This document shows, piece by piece, positions 34,811 to 43,260 of a DNA stretch of 64,000 bases. Position numbers and translations under genes: made by a program. The stretch's first letter is position 1. Every line of letters begins with the position of its first letter. Under the pieces are notes generated by a model, which was not told the origin of the DNA, ran no database searches, and saw nothing but the letters and a program-made list of their open reading frames with translations. This DNA comes from JANPPS01 sp043758105 (GTDB taxonomy: Bacteria; Pseudomonadota; Alphaproteobacteria; Acetobacterales; Acetobacteraceae): the NCBI GenBank assembly GCA_043758105.1, contig JAYVOF010000080.1, forward strand, positions 39,335 through 103,334, read 5' to 3'.

Positions 34811-35590
34811 ATGAACATTTCCGAGGTTCCCCTTGAGCCTATGATGCCCAATCCAAGGGTTCTAATCATCGAAGAAGATGAGCCGACGGCCCAGCAATTT
34901 CTCTGCAGCATCGAACGGGCAGGTATGCTCGTCATGTGGGCCAGCACCGGTCATGCAGGGTTGACCTTGAAAGAAAGCTTCAAGCCTCAGATCATTCTGA
35001 TGGATCTGAACCTCCCTGATATCAACGGGATGACCCTGATTAGCCGGCTCGCTGAAACACGGGATTGCGGGCTGATCGTCATCTCCGGCATGGCGGAGGA
35101 GGCGGACCGCATTGTCGGCCTCGAACTCGGTGCCGACGACTATATCGCCAAACCGCCTGGATTGCGGGAAATGATCGCGCGCATTCGCGCGGTCCATCGC
35201 CGGGTCAATGTCCGCGCCGAACCACGAGTGTTTGCACCAAGCGCACAGGTCCTGACGGTGGGACCGATCCGTATCAATGTCATGCATCGAACGGTTCACA
35301 CCGCCGACGGCAAACGGCTGGCCCTGACCTCGGCGGAATTTACCGCGCTGGAAACACTGGCCAATGCGGGCGGTGCCGCCGTGTCGCGCGACAAACTATC
35401 CGAAGCGGCCTTACGCCGGCCATGGCGCGCCGAAGACCGAAGTGTGGATCAGCTCGTGTTCAACCTACGGCAAAAACTACCCCAAGATAACGCGGGCGGC
35501 ATGTTGATACAAAGCATCCGCGGCTCCGGCTACTGGCTCCGTGCCCCCGATAAGGCAGCGCCATACTTCGCTACGGCAATGTCTGCGTAA
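34811..35590 (+). CDS. OmpR/PhoB-type response regulator
   Basis: 259 residues. The receiver domain (about 15-130) has the acidic pocket IIEEDEP, phosphoacceptor Asp in ILMDLNLPDINGMTL, switch Ser in VISGMAEEAD and Lys in YIAKPPGLRE. A winged-helix DNA-binding domain follows (about 160-248: LALTSAEFTALETLANAGGA, VDQLVFNLRQKL, IRGSGYWLRAP). The start at ATG 34811 follows a strong AGGAGGG. No kinase gene is adjacent. The 3' end overlaps the convergent membrane protein gene by 20 bases. The pilus genes 3 kb downstream are a possible target but nothing shows this directly. Confidence 0.9.
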   Translation: MNISEVPLEPMMPNPRVLIIEEDEPTAQQFLCSIERAGMLVMWASTGHAGLTLKESFKPQIILMDLNLPDINGMTLISRLAETRDCGLIVISGMAEEADRIVGLELGADDYIAKPPGLREMIARIRAVHRRVNVRAEPRVFAPSAQVLTVGPIRINVMHRTVHTADGKRLALTSAEFTALETLANAGGAAVSRDKLSEAALRRPWRAEDRSVDQLVFNLRQKLPQDNAGGMLIQSIRGSGYWLRAPDKAAPYFATAMSA

Positions 35591-37343
35591 CTCCGTGCTG
35601 AACCTTATAGAGGGCATATCCATGCGCCCCGGCGGCACCGACCTCGGTTAACCAGGATGGAGGGCGGCTCTGGCTGAGTCGATTGAATAAGGTGTCCGCA
35701 CCGGAGCCCAAACCGGCGGGAACCAAACCGCTCGCGGTTCGGCACACGAGGATAAGATCGACGTGCGCCGCGATGAGTTCGGGCGAAAGCGTAGCACCAG
35801 GCACGCTGTCCCATGCATCCCTAAGCCGCATGAAAGCGGCCGGATTGCGGTGATAAAGGGACCCGACCGTCAGCACGTCCGTTTGCCGTAACAATTCAGG
35901 AACAATGTTCAGCGGCGACAGCACGACTTCATGATCGTGGCCGGAAAGTAACGCAACCGCTTGTTCCATCGTGCACTCCGCGTCGGCGGCATTGTCAGAC
36001 ACCGCCTCGGTCGCGCCACCGGTCGCCGCGGTCGTCAAATTTGCGACCAGAGGCAGCAACAGGGCAACCCCGAGCAAACCAATCCTCGCCGACGCCCGGC
36101 GTGGGGCGGACCAGCCGCGCGATGAAACAGTGGCGATCTCGATGGGCAGCATAGCGGCCCCGAACGCAGCCGGATAAGCCAAAAATCTCACATGGATACA
36201 ACCGAGGACGATTGAGCCTAACGCACATGCAGCCCCATAGAGAATAGGTACTGACCGTTGACGCACCCCGGCCACGAGCAAGAACATAAGACCCACGACG
36301 GCCGCGCTCAGAAACTCGACGGCATCGATCCAATGCGTCAGCGGCCGCATTTCTGCGATAATGTCAAAAAATGCTCGGGCTTGCTCCGCCGTCATCAATC
36401 CGGCCGTTTCCCGTAAGACCTGTGGGAAGGCGATCAACCACCCCACGGCGCTCATAGCGATCGCGACCATTGTGGGGCCCCGCCCAACTCCCGCGATGGG
36501 CAAAAGCCCGCACCCCGCTATGGCACCCGCGAACCAAACGAACATCCAAGAAAGCCTGTCTGGCTCGGCGACCCAATGACCATTCAGGGGCGGATCAACC
36601 CACCACGCGGCAATAGTGACTATAAAAAAGCTAAGGCCGGCATAGCCCGGTTCACGGGCCACCCATGATCGGCCAGGGGCTAGCACCCAATGTAGCCACA
36701 GGCCGCCCACGCCCATGAGAATGAACGGCAAACACTCGGGACTTATCCAAAGCCCGGAACCCGCCCAGACTCCCGACGCCCACCCCGCCCCCGCCTGCCC
36801 TTGCCAGCTCCGCAGCACCCACCCGGAAACAACCACCGCAATGACCACCAGCAGGATATGATGGTGAACCACTCCTGCGAATCCATACGCCATCACCGGC
36901 GAAGCCACGCCAATTACAACCCCCGGGAGCCATACGGGGGTCGAAACCGCCACATTCCGGGCGAGCGCCGCGCCGGTCCATCCCAGCGCTAAACCGAGCA
37001 AGCCTCCACAGATCGGACCAAAGCCAAGCGCGACCAGGTCAACCGCCCGTGTCCAACCCAAAAAGATCGCGAGCGGGGCCGCCAACATCAACAGCAGGCT
37101 ATCCAGCGCATGGGACCAATGTAGCACGGTCCCCAGACCTGAGCCGTCTCGCGCCACGACATGTAACGGCGACCCGCTTTGGATGATGTCGCGCAGGCGG
37201 ACCAGCCGCATCGCGCTGTCCGGATTGAGCAATCCCCCGCTCAGCAATTTCGGGTTTACGGTCGCCGACTCGATCAGGTCGATAACAAAAGGAATGAGGA
37301 AGCACCAAACGGCCAACTTGGTGCGAAACCGGAATGGCATCAT
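35571..37343 (-). CDS. Multi-pass GT-C-like membrane protein (putative glycosyltransferase)
   Basis: 590 residues with about 12 hydrophobic helices. The first periplasmic loop carries NPDSAMRLVRLRDIIQSG and then LHWSHALDSLLL. This D-x-x-MRL ... R-D ... HWS-x-x-D layout is seen in a family of bacterial STT3-like/GT-C membrane proteins, in which the Asp pair would bind metal and lipid-linked sugar. A His triad (VVHHHILLV) follows near residue 160. The C-terminal 100 residues are soluble. A GT-C transferase acting outside the inner membrane is the best guess. It is convergent with the response regulator and divergent from the transglycosylase gene. Confidence 0.6.
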   Translation of the reverse strand: MMPFRFRTKLAVWCFLIPFVIDLIESATVNPKLLSGGLLNPDSAMRLVRLRDIIQSGSPLHVVARDGSGLGTVLHWSHALDSLLLMLAAPLAIFLGWTRAVDLVALGFGPICGGLLGLALGWTGAALARNVAVSTPVWLPGVVIGVASPVMAYGFAGVVHHHILLVVIAVVVSGWVLRSWQGQAGAGWASGVWAGSGLWISPECLPFILMGVGGLWLHWVLAPGRSWVAREPGYAGLSFFIVTIAAWWVDPPLNGHWVAEPDRLSWMFVWFAGAIAGCGLLPIAGVGRGPTMVAIAMSAVGWLIAFPQVLRETAGLMTAEQARAFFDIIAEMRPLTHWIDAVEFLSAAVVGLMFLLVAGVRQRSVPILYGAACALGSIVLGCIHVRFLAYPAAFGAAMLPIEIATVSSRGWSAPRRASARIGLLGVALLLPLVANLTTAATGGATEAVSDNAADAECTMEQAVALLSGHDHEVVLSPLNIVPELLRQTDVLTVGSLYHRNPAAFMRLRDAWDSVPGATLSPELIAAHVDLILVCRTASGLVPAGLGSGADTLFNRLSQSRPPSWLTEVGAAGAHGYALYKVQHGVTQTLP

Positions 37344-37486
37344 CGATCCAGTCCGATTCTCAGCATCATGCGGTCAACTCCAATAAGCGCGCATCAATAG
37401 GATTGACTGCGATGTTGTTCGTCAATTAATGGAAACCGGCGCCCGAACAAGCCCAATTTTCAAATGGTCAAGATTAGATATAAAGG

Positions 37487-38383
37487 GTGACAAATGTTGA
37501 TGCTAACGACCTGCCCAAGATGACGAGTTTACGCCGTTTTCAGATGTTTACCGCGCTCTTCACGCTCGCTGCGTATGTATTTCCTTCACCGGGGGGCGCG
37601 GTTGATTTTGCGAGCGCGGCGACATGTCAAGCCGCCGGGTCTTCTGCAGAACGAGCCTATGGGTTGCCCCAGGGAATTTTGCTGGCCATCGGCCGGGTCG
37701 AAAGTGGACGGCGGCAACCGGTGACCGGCCAAATAGTGCCGTGGCCGTGGACCATAAATGCTGCCGGCACCGGACATATGTTCGACAGCCTCAACGAAGC
37801 GGTCGAAGCGACTCAGCGTTTGCGGGACCAGGGGACACAATCGATCGACGTAGGTTGTTTCCAAGTGAATTTGCAACATCATCCGACGGCCTTTCGCGAC
37901 ATGATGGACGCTTTTGACCCGAAGGCGAACGCTGGATATGCCGCCCGTTTCCTCGCGGGCCTCTATACCAAACTTCATACCTGGGAAGACGCGGTCGCAG
38001 CCTATCATTCATCGACGCCCGAACTGGGCACGCCCTACCGCGAGCGCGTCATGCTAAATTGGGCACGCAATGATGGTGGTTCGGACTCATCCCAGGGAGT
38101 GGCACCCGGCTCCACGATAAGTCGCGCTATGGGGCCCACCCTGGGTGCGACATGGTCGCCGGCGATGGTCCAATTTGGCATGCAGGTATGGACACCGAGT
38201 CGAAATGGTGAGGCCGGCAATGTGATCTCTATTAATGCTATTTCGGGGGTAAAAAATGGCGGACGGGCCGCTCTGGCTCGCTCTTCGGTTGCTGGGCATG
38301 TGGAAATCGGTGGCGCTGGCTGGTCCGGTTGTGCCAGGCTGCTACAGCAGATGGGTCCCGCGAGCAAGCTGAAAAAGTGTTAA
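37487..38383 (+). CDS. Lytic transglycosylase (SLT-like), possibly pilus-associated
   Basis: 298 residues: signal peptide (about 12-38; a Met at codon 12 is an alternative start), then an SLT-type domain. The catalytic Glu is in LLAIGRVESGRR, followed by DVGCFQVNLQHHPTAF and NAGYAARFLAGLY, the usual order of goose-lysozyme-like transglycosylases. The C-terminal 100 residues are low in complexity and probably disordered. It would cut peptidoglycan glycan strands. Its place about 140 bases before flp suggests that it opens the wall for the Tad pilus, as dedicated transglycosylases do for other secretion systems. Confidence 0.8.
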   Translation: MTNVDANDLPKMTSLRRFQMFTALFTLAAYVFPSPGGAVDFASAATCQAAGSSAERAYGLPQGILLAIGRVESGRRQPVTGQIVPWPWTINAAGTGHMFDSLNEAVEATQRLRDQGTQSIDVGCFQVNLQHHPTAFRDMMDAFDPKANAGYAARFLAGLYTKLHTWEDAVAAYHSSTPELGTPYRERVMLNWARNDGGSDSSQGVAPGSTISRAMGPTLGATWSPAMVQFGMQVWTPSRNGEAGNVISINAISGVKNGGRAALARSSVAGHVEIGGAGWSGCARLLQQMGPASKLKKC

Positions 38384-38522
38384 AACTGAGACAACAGTTT
38401 CTCGCACTTCTTTAATGGTGTTCCCCTCAACTCTATCGTAATCAGAACTAGCCTGCTGGAAACCAGGTCGCTCAGCTGAGCCACCGCCGTGGCCAGCGAG
38501 CCCGAACAGAAAGGATACCGCA

Positions 38523-38702
38523 ATGACGAAGCTTGTTAAGACTTGGATGAGCCTGAAGACCGATCGTAAGGGCGTGACTGCTCTCGAATACGGCTTGATT
38601 GCGGCGCTTGTTGCCGTCGCGATGATCACGGGTGCCACCACGCTCGGCACGAATGTCAATAAAACGTTTAATAAGGTTGCGACCGCCATCGGCAGCACAT
38701 AA
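38523..38702 (+). CDS. flp: Flp/Fap-type type IVb pilin
   Basis: 59 residues, too short for many gene callers. It begins MTKLVKTWMSLKTDRKG, and the prepilin motif G-VTALEYGLIAALVAVAMI has Glu5 and Tyr6 of the mature pilin exactly as in Flp pilins; cleavage is after Gly18 by the prepilin peptidase encoded next. The hydrophobic stretch is followed by a short C-terminus (TFNKVATAIGST). AAAGGA lies about 8 bases upstream. It is the major subunit of the Tad adhesion pilus. Confidence 0.95.
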   Translation: MTKLVKTWMSLKTDRKGVTALEYGLIAALVAVAMITGATTLGTNVNKTFNKVATAIGST

Positions 38703-38724
38703 AGACTGACCGTATCCCGACAGC

Positions 38725-38757
38725 GCTCAGCAGGAAACCGTGGTTCGCCTGCTGAGC
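38725..38757 (+). terminator. Hairpin after flp (attenuator or partial terminator)
   Basis: GCTCAGCAGG, a 13-base loop, and the exact inverse CCTGCTGAGC, 22 bases after the pilin stop. No T-run follows, so it probably slows decay or partly stops transcription, letting pilin mRNA exceed that of the assembly genes. Confidence 0.7.
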
Positions 38758-38870
38758 CGCTTCGGACATAGTTGCAAACAACGATAATTTTTAACAAGAT
38801 ATTAGGTATTCTCTTGTAGCCTGCTCAAACGCTCGAGGTCGCCTCGACGAGTAAGGTATGAGGGAGCACA

Positions 38871-38990
38871 ATGGAACCATCTTCAATTTCCGTCATCGTG
38901 GTTTTTCGCCTGGGTCTGAGCTACCTTGCCACCGTAGGCGCAACCAGCCTGACAGTGGAAAACAATCCTATGCTCGCTAGGACCGGATGA
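38871..38990 (+). CDS. 39-residue leader-like ORF coupled to cpaA
   Basis: An ATG behind GAGGGAG (4 bases spacing) opens a 39-codon frame (MEPSSISVIVVFRLGLSYLA ..., ending NPMLARTG) whose TGA overlaps the cpaA ATG as ATGA. The first half is hydrophobic. I do not recognise it. It may be a small membrane peptide or simply a leader whose translation delivers ribosomes to cpaA. Confidence 0.45.
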   Translation: MEPSSISVIVVFRLGLSYLATVGATSLTVENNPMLARTG

Positions 38991-39490
38991 CTCAAGCAAT
39001 AGTTCTAACGCTGGGTGCCGCTCTTCTTGTGGGTGCTGCGATCCAGGATTTGGCGGCGAGAACGATCTCCAACAGCGGGAGCGTTTGCCTAGCCTTGCTC
39101 GGGGTCATTTTACGGGTTGGCGATGGAACCTTTGTTATTGGCCTGATAATAGCGACGGCTTTGTTCGTCATAGCCCTGGCATTCTGGAAGTTCGGCTGGC
39201 TCGGCGGCGGAGACGTGAAACTCTTGGCCGCGTCTGCAATGCTGCTGCCTCCTGCAACAGTGCCTGGCTTTCTCATGGGTGTAAGTCTCAGCGGAGGGGT
39301 GCTGTCTTTGATCTACCTTGGAACCCGCCGGCGCATCTCCAAGCCGCACTCGAGAAAACCCGACGGCCTGCTTGCAAGATCCATCAGAGTCGAGACCTGG
39401 CGTCTTCACCGTGGTGGACCTCTACCTTATGCCGTGGCAATCGCTTTCGGTGCCTTAAATGTTCTTTTCCATGAGGGAATCCCTCGATGA
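38987..39490 (+). CDS. cpaA: Prepilin peptidase CpaA/TadV (A24 family)
   Basis: 167 residues, about five helices. The two catalytic Asp are visible: DLAARTISN near residue 22 and WLGGGDVKLLAASAM near residue 71 (GxGD motif). It is the short Tad type without the N-methylase domain. It cleaves the Flp pilin leader at the cytoplasmic face. It overlaps cpaB by 4 bases. The C-terminal third (RRRISKPHSRKP onward) is less conserved. Confidence 0.92.
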   Translation: MTQAIVLTLGAALLVGAAIQDLAARTISNSGSVCLALLGVILRVGDGTFVIGLIIATALFVIALAFWKFGWLGGGDVKLLAASAMLLPPATVPGFLMGVSLSGGVLSLIYLGTRRRISKPHSRKPDGLLARSIRVETWRLHRGGPLPYAVAIAFGALNVLFHEGIPR

Positions 39491-40323
39491 TACGTATTGC
39501 GATGCTGCTCTTGATCGCGGCTGGCGTCGCGGGCTTTGGCGTGATTGCCTGGCTGGTCATGCCGACCGAAAACGCGACTGCCGCCGCAGCAGCACCAACC
39601 GTCACCCGTCTCTCGGTTCTGGTCGCTGCCCGGCAACTTCATCCAGGGCTTCTCCTCAAGCCGGAGGACATTACGGTGCGGGATGTGCCAGAGGAAAAAT
39701 TGTCGATCGGACATGTGCTGGATCAGGCGGATGGGAAACGGGCTCTGATTGGCGGCATGGTTTTGCGTAATCTCTCCCCTGGTGATGTACTGCGCTTACC
39801 GACCGATGTGCTTCGGCCTGCCGACCACGGGTTTTTGTCGGCGGTCCTCACGCCGGGCTCTCGGGCCGTATCGGTCGCGGTTGACCTCGTGAGCGGTGCG
39901 GCCGGTTTAATTTGGCCCGGTGATCGAGTTGATTTAATTTTGACCCAGACGCTTGAGGACCCGAACACACCCTTGGGTCGTCGTGTTGTCGCCGAAACCG
40001 TCCTCCGGAACGTGCGCGTGATCGCAATCGACCAACAACTCGCGCAAGGTATGTCTGGCGCAAGCGGTGACGCGGCGCCTGCGAGGACCGTTACGCTGGA
40101 GGTTTCCTCCGAACATGCTGAGCACGTGCAAGTAGCGACCCGGCTTGGCCGCCTCTCTCTAGTGGTCCGGTCCGCCGAACCTGGAGGGGCCGTGGAACCT
40201 CATACCAACGGAACCTATGCTGGGGATGTCTCCAACGCACTCGTTGCACGAAAAGGGCCAACGGCAGCCAGCACCATTAAGGTGTTCCCAGGTACCGGTG
40301 ATGGACGGGAATTCAAATTCTGA
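39487..40323 (+). CDS. cpaB: Flp pilus assembly protein CpaB/RcpC
   Basis: 278 residues: one N-terminal membrane helix, then an SAF domain (LVAARQLHPGLLLKPEDITVRDVP; in parts) and the CpaB/RcpC region with LTPGSRAVSVAVDLVSGAAGLIWPGDRVDLILTQ. It lies in the periplasm and is thought to support the secretin, possibly contacting peptidoglycan. One base of overlap with cpaC couples the two. Confidence 0.92.
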   Translation: MIRIAMLLLIAAGVAGFGVIAWLVMPTENATAAAAAPTVTRLSVLVAARQLHPGLLLKPEDITVRDVPEEKLSIGHVLDQADGKRALIGGMVLRNLSPGDVLRLPTDVLRPADHGFLSAVLTPGSRAVSVAVDLVSGAAGLIWPGDRVDLILTQTLEDPNTPLGRRVVAETVLRNVRVIAIDQQLAQGMSGASGDAAPARTVTLEVSSEHAEHVQVATRLGRLSLVVRSAEPGGAVEPHTNGTYAGDVSNALVARKGPTAASTIKVFPGTGDGREFKF

Positions 40324-41723
40324 TGCGCTCCGTTTTGCCATTGCTGACAATATGTCTTTGGGTCACCGCCACACCCGTGTTGGCTCAGGACGTTTCGCCG
40401 AGGCCGCCAGCTCCGGCCCCAACGACGACCGAGGGACCACGCCGCCTTTTATCTTTGGAAGCAGGGGCCGGACGCGTCTTAACGTTGCCCGCTCCGGCGG
40501 CCAACGTATTCGTTGCCGATCCAAAAATCGCAGAGGTTCGTCCCGCGAGCCCTACGAGTCTTTTTATCTTCGGTGTCAGTGCCGGCAGAACAACCGTGGT
40601 CGCAATGAACCAGGACGGTCATAGCATTGGAGAATTCGAGGTAACGGTCCGGCCGTCGAATTTCGTCGCCAGTGAGGCAGAAGCCGCCGTCAATCGCGTG
40701 TTGGGCGGTTCAAGTCATGTTCATATCACCCCTTTATCGCGGGGAATGTTGGTGACCGGAAACGTTGCCTCTGCCGGCGACGCCGCACGCGCAATCGCGG
40801 TCTTGCGGGGCTTCGTCGCCGAGGGGCAAATCGTAGAAAACCAACTTTCGGTTCGCGATTCGATCCAGGTGACCCTCAAGGTGCGGGTGATCGAAATGAA
40901 CCGTAACGTGACCAGAAGTCTGGGGGTTGATTGGCATGCGTTAGGGTCCTTAGGGCGGCTGTCCCTGACGGGAGCGGTTGCAAGCGGACTCGGCGTGAGC
41001 ACTGGCAGCCCCACCGGATTCCTTCGGCTTGGATCAAATGATCTCAATGCTGTCGTGCAGGCGTTGGCCAACGATAACTTGGCTCGTGTTCTTGCCGAGC
41101 CAAACCTCACGGTTATGAGCGGGCAACCTGCAAGCTTTTTAGCGGGCGGCGAATTCCCAATCCCGGTGGGCCTTGGTTCTAACAATGGAACTGCAGTCGT
41201 CACGATCATTTTCAAACAATACGGTGTTTCATTAAATTTTGTGCCGACCGTTTTGTCGGATGGCAAAATCAATTTGCATGTGGCACCCGAAGTGAGCCAA
41301 CTTACTAATACAGGTGCTGTCACGCTGTCTCAAAACAACACCGCGCTATCGATCCCGGCGATTTTGACGCGTCGAGCGGACACGACGGTTGAGCTGGGAA
41401 GCGGACAAAGCTTTGCGATAGCAGGATTGTTGAGCGACCAGACGTCCCAAACCACGGCATCGATCCCGTTGTTAGGCGAGCTACCGGTGATCGGCTCTCT
41501 CTTTCGGTCTGCGGGCTATCTGCGGCAAGAAACAGAACTGGTATTTATCGTAACGCCCTACATCGTGGCACCCGTGAGTGACCCGGGTATGGTCCATGCA
41601 CCGGGCGAAAACTTTACGTTACCGAACGATCTAGAGCGTATATTTTTATTACGCCAGGTTGGAGCCACGCCCGCTATCGCAGCAACGCGAATTCCCGGTC
41701 AAGCCGGCTTCGTGGTTCAGTAG
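40323..41723 (+). CDS. cpaC: Tad pilus secretin CpaC/RcpA
   Basis: 466 residues with a signal peptide (ending TPVLAQ). The N-terminal domain has RLLSLEAGAGRVLTLPAPAANVFVADPKIAEV (in parts), followed by a BON-like region and the secretin core (VLAEPNLTVMSGQPASFLAGGEFPIP; VPLLGELPVIGSLF as IPLLGELPVIGSLFRS). It forms the outer-membrane channel for the pilus. The C-terminal tail after residue 430 is short. Confidence 0.95.
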   Translation: MRSVLPLLTICLWVTATPVLAQDVSPRPPAPAPTTTEGPRRLLSLEAGAGRVLTLPAPAANVFVADPKIAEVRPASPTSLFIFGVSAGRTTVVAMNQDGHSIGEFEVTVRPSNFVASEAEAAVNRVLGGSSHVHITPLSRGMLVTGNVASAGDAARAIAVLRGFVAEGQIVENQLSVRDSIQVTLKVRVIEMNRNVTRSLGVDWHALGSLGRLSLTGAVASGLGVSTGSPTGFLRLGSNDLNAVVQALANDNLARVLAEPNLTVMSGQPASFLAGGEFPIPVGLGSNNGTAVVTIIFKQYGVSLNFVPTVLSDGKINLHVAPEVSQLTNTGAVTLSQNNTALSIPAILTRRADTTVELGSGQSFAIAGLLSDQTSQTTASIPLLGELPVIGSLFRSAGYLRQETELVFIVTPYIVAPVSDPGMVHAPGENFTLPNDLERIFLLRQVGATPAIAATRIPGQAGFVVQ

Positions 41724-41731
41724 GAGTGAGC

Positions 41732-42001
41732 ATGTTCCGCGCCCTCTATGCCATAGCATTGGCCGTTTTGTTAACGGCCTGCGCTGAGGCGGACCCGTAT
41801 ACCACTGGCGGCGTTTGGCAGCCCACGGGTATCAATACACTGAATATCTCAACCATGGTCGTCAACAAAGGCGATTTGATCCGCGGCCGGGGGGCGACCG
41901 GAAGTAACGGCACGCTATCCGCTTCTGCGGTTACACGTCTGCTGGAAGGTAACCCAAAGCCATTACCCAAAACGGATTCTAAGAGCTCAGGGGGAAGCTG
42001 A
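41732..42001 (+). CDS. cpaD: Short CpaD-like pilus lipoprotein
   Basis: 89 residues from ATG 41732 (TAGGAGTG 5-6 bases before it). The lipobox is LLTAC, so Cys17 is lipidated. The remainder, NISTMVVNKGDLIRGRG and SASAVTRLLEGNP, corresponds to the conserved C-terminus of CpaD, while the usual first 100 or more residues are absent. It lies between secretin and cpaE, the normal cpaD position. It is probably a reduced pilotin or stabiliser of the secretin. Confidence 0.75.
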   Translation: MFRALYAIALAVLLTACAEADPYTTGGVWQPTGINTLNISTMVVNKGDLIRGRGATGSNGTLSASAVTRLLEGNPKPLPKTDSKSSGGS

Positions 42002-43260
42002 TGCCGCTTGGTGACACTGGCGCTACCGTGACAGGCACAGAGGAGATTGCGCGATCGGATCGTTCGGTTTGCATCGCCTTTGTCACCGACGGCGCGACTG
42101 AAGCGGCCCTCCAATCTGGGCTAGCCGATGTCCTTCCTGGAGGAATGGAAGCCCGCCGGGGCGGTATCCGGGGTGCGATATTGGCACTGCAAAAGATGCC
42201 AACCCCGCGGGTGCTAATCGTCGATGTCGGGGGCGAAGATTCCCCGCTGGCGGCGCTCGAGGAACTCTCTCACGTCGTCGAACCTCACGTTTGTGTTCTG
42301 GTTGTGGGAGACCTGACCAGCCTAGACTTCTATCGTGAAGTGACCCGAGGCGTCGGGGCGATGGAGTATTTGTCCAAACCATTATCTCGAGAGATCGTGG
42401 CCCGGCACTTTGGACCTCTTGCGCTCGGGCGTGCGCCGACGGGGGAAGCGGCTCTAGGTGGGCGGCTCATCACCGTGACCGGAACGCGCGGTGGCGTCGG
42501 GGCGAGCACTGTTGCAGTCAACCTGGCATGGCATTTCGGGGTTTCGTCGCGGCGCCACACTGTCTTGCTGGATCCTGATCTTCATCAGGGAACAGCCTCT
42601 TTTCTCTTGAATGTTGAGCCTGGGCGAGGATTGCGGACGGCCTTACAAACGCCGGAGCGTATAGACGCCCTGTTGGCCGAGCGTGCGGCGCAGCCGGTCA
42701 CCGACCGGTTGCATGTGTTATCGGGCCAAGAACCTTTCGATGTGGAGCCAGACCACGCGCCAGAGGCAGCGGAAAAATTGCTAGATGCTTTGCGGCGTCG
42801 CTATAATTTCATTGTTGGCGACGTGCCGTTCCGGCCCCTCGCTCTCCACCGGGACCTACTTAACTTGGCCCACCGCCGTGTTTTGGTCATGGAACCAACC
42901 TTAGCCTCGATAAGAGATAGTCTCAGAATGCTCGCCCTGCGTCCCGGGCCCGCGCAAACCAGGCGAGCCGTACTCGTCCTGAATCGCCTGGGGCTCCCGG
43001 GAGGGCTATCCAGACGGCAAGTCGAAGACGCGCTCAAAATAAAAGTGGATGTGACGATACCCGATCTTCCAAAACAAGTTGGTTCGGCCGCAACACTGGG
43101 GAAGCCCGCTGCCGAGGCTCGCGGTGCTTTTCGCGACTCGATCTTGTCGCTCAGCCGCCAGGTCGCCTTTAGCCGGCTGATCGACAGCGCAGACCAAGCA
43201 GATGAGGCAGAGACTGTTTCGGCTCGTGGGTTCAGCAAATTATTCGGACGGCGGAAATGA
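42001..43260 (+). CDS. cpaE: Pilus localisation ATPase-like protein CpaE/TadZ
   Basis: 419 residues. An N-terminal receiver-like domain without the phosphoacceptor set (about 25-135; YLSKPLSRE at its end) precedes a ParA/MinD-like domain. The deviant Walker A reads GTRGGVGAST (161-170): the usual C-terminal Lys is replaced by Ala, although an Arg precedes the loop. LLDPDLHQGTASFL is the A' motif. TadZ-type proteins place the pilus machine at a pole. It is coupled to cpaF by a 4-base overlap. Confidence 0.9.
   Translation: MPLGDTGATVTGTEEIARSDRSVCIAFVTDGATEAALQSGLADVLPGGMEARRGGIRGAILALQKMPTPRVLIVDVGGEDSPLAALEELSHVVEPHVCVLVVGDLTSLDFYREVTRGVGAMEYLSKPLSREIVARHFGPLALGRAPTGEAALGGRLITVTGTRGGVGASTVAVNLAWHFGVSSRRHTVLLDPDLHQGTASFLLNVEPGRGLRTALQTPERIDALLAERAAQPVTDRLHVLSGQEPFDVEPDHAPEAAEKLLDALRRRYNFIVGDVPFRPLALHRDLLNLAHRRVLVMEPTLASIRDSLRMLALRPGPAQTRRAVLVLNRLGLPGGLSRRQVEDALKIKVDVTIPDLPKQVGSAATLGKPAAEARGAFRDSILSLSRQVAFSRLIDSADQADEAETVSARGFSKLFGRRK

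Noticed and set aside
38384..38522. Possible gene between the transglycosylase and flp
   Set aside because: No frame with a start and ribosome site; this is most likely the flp promoter region.
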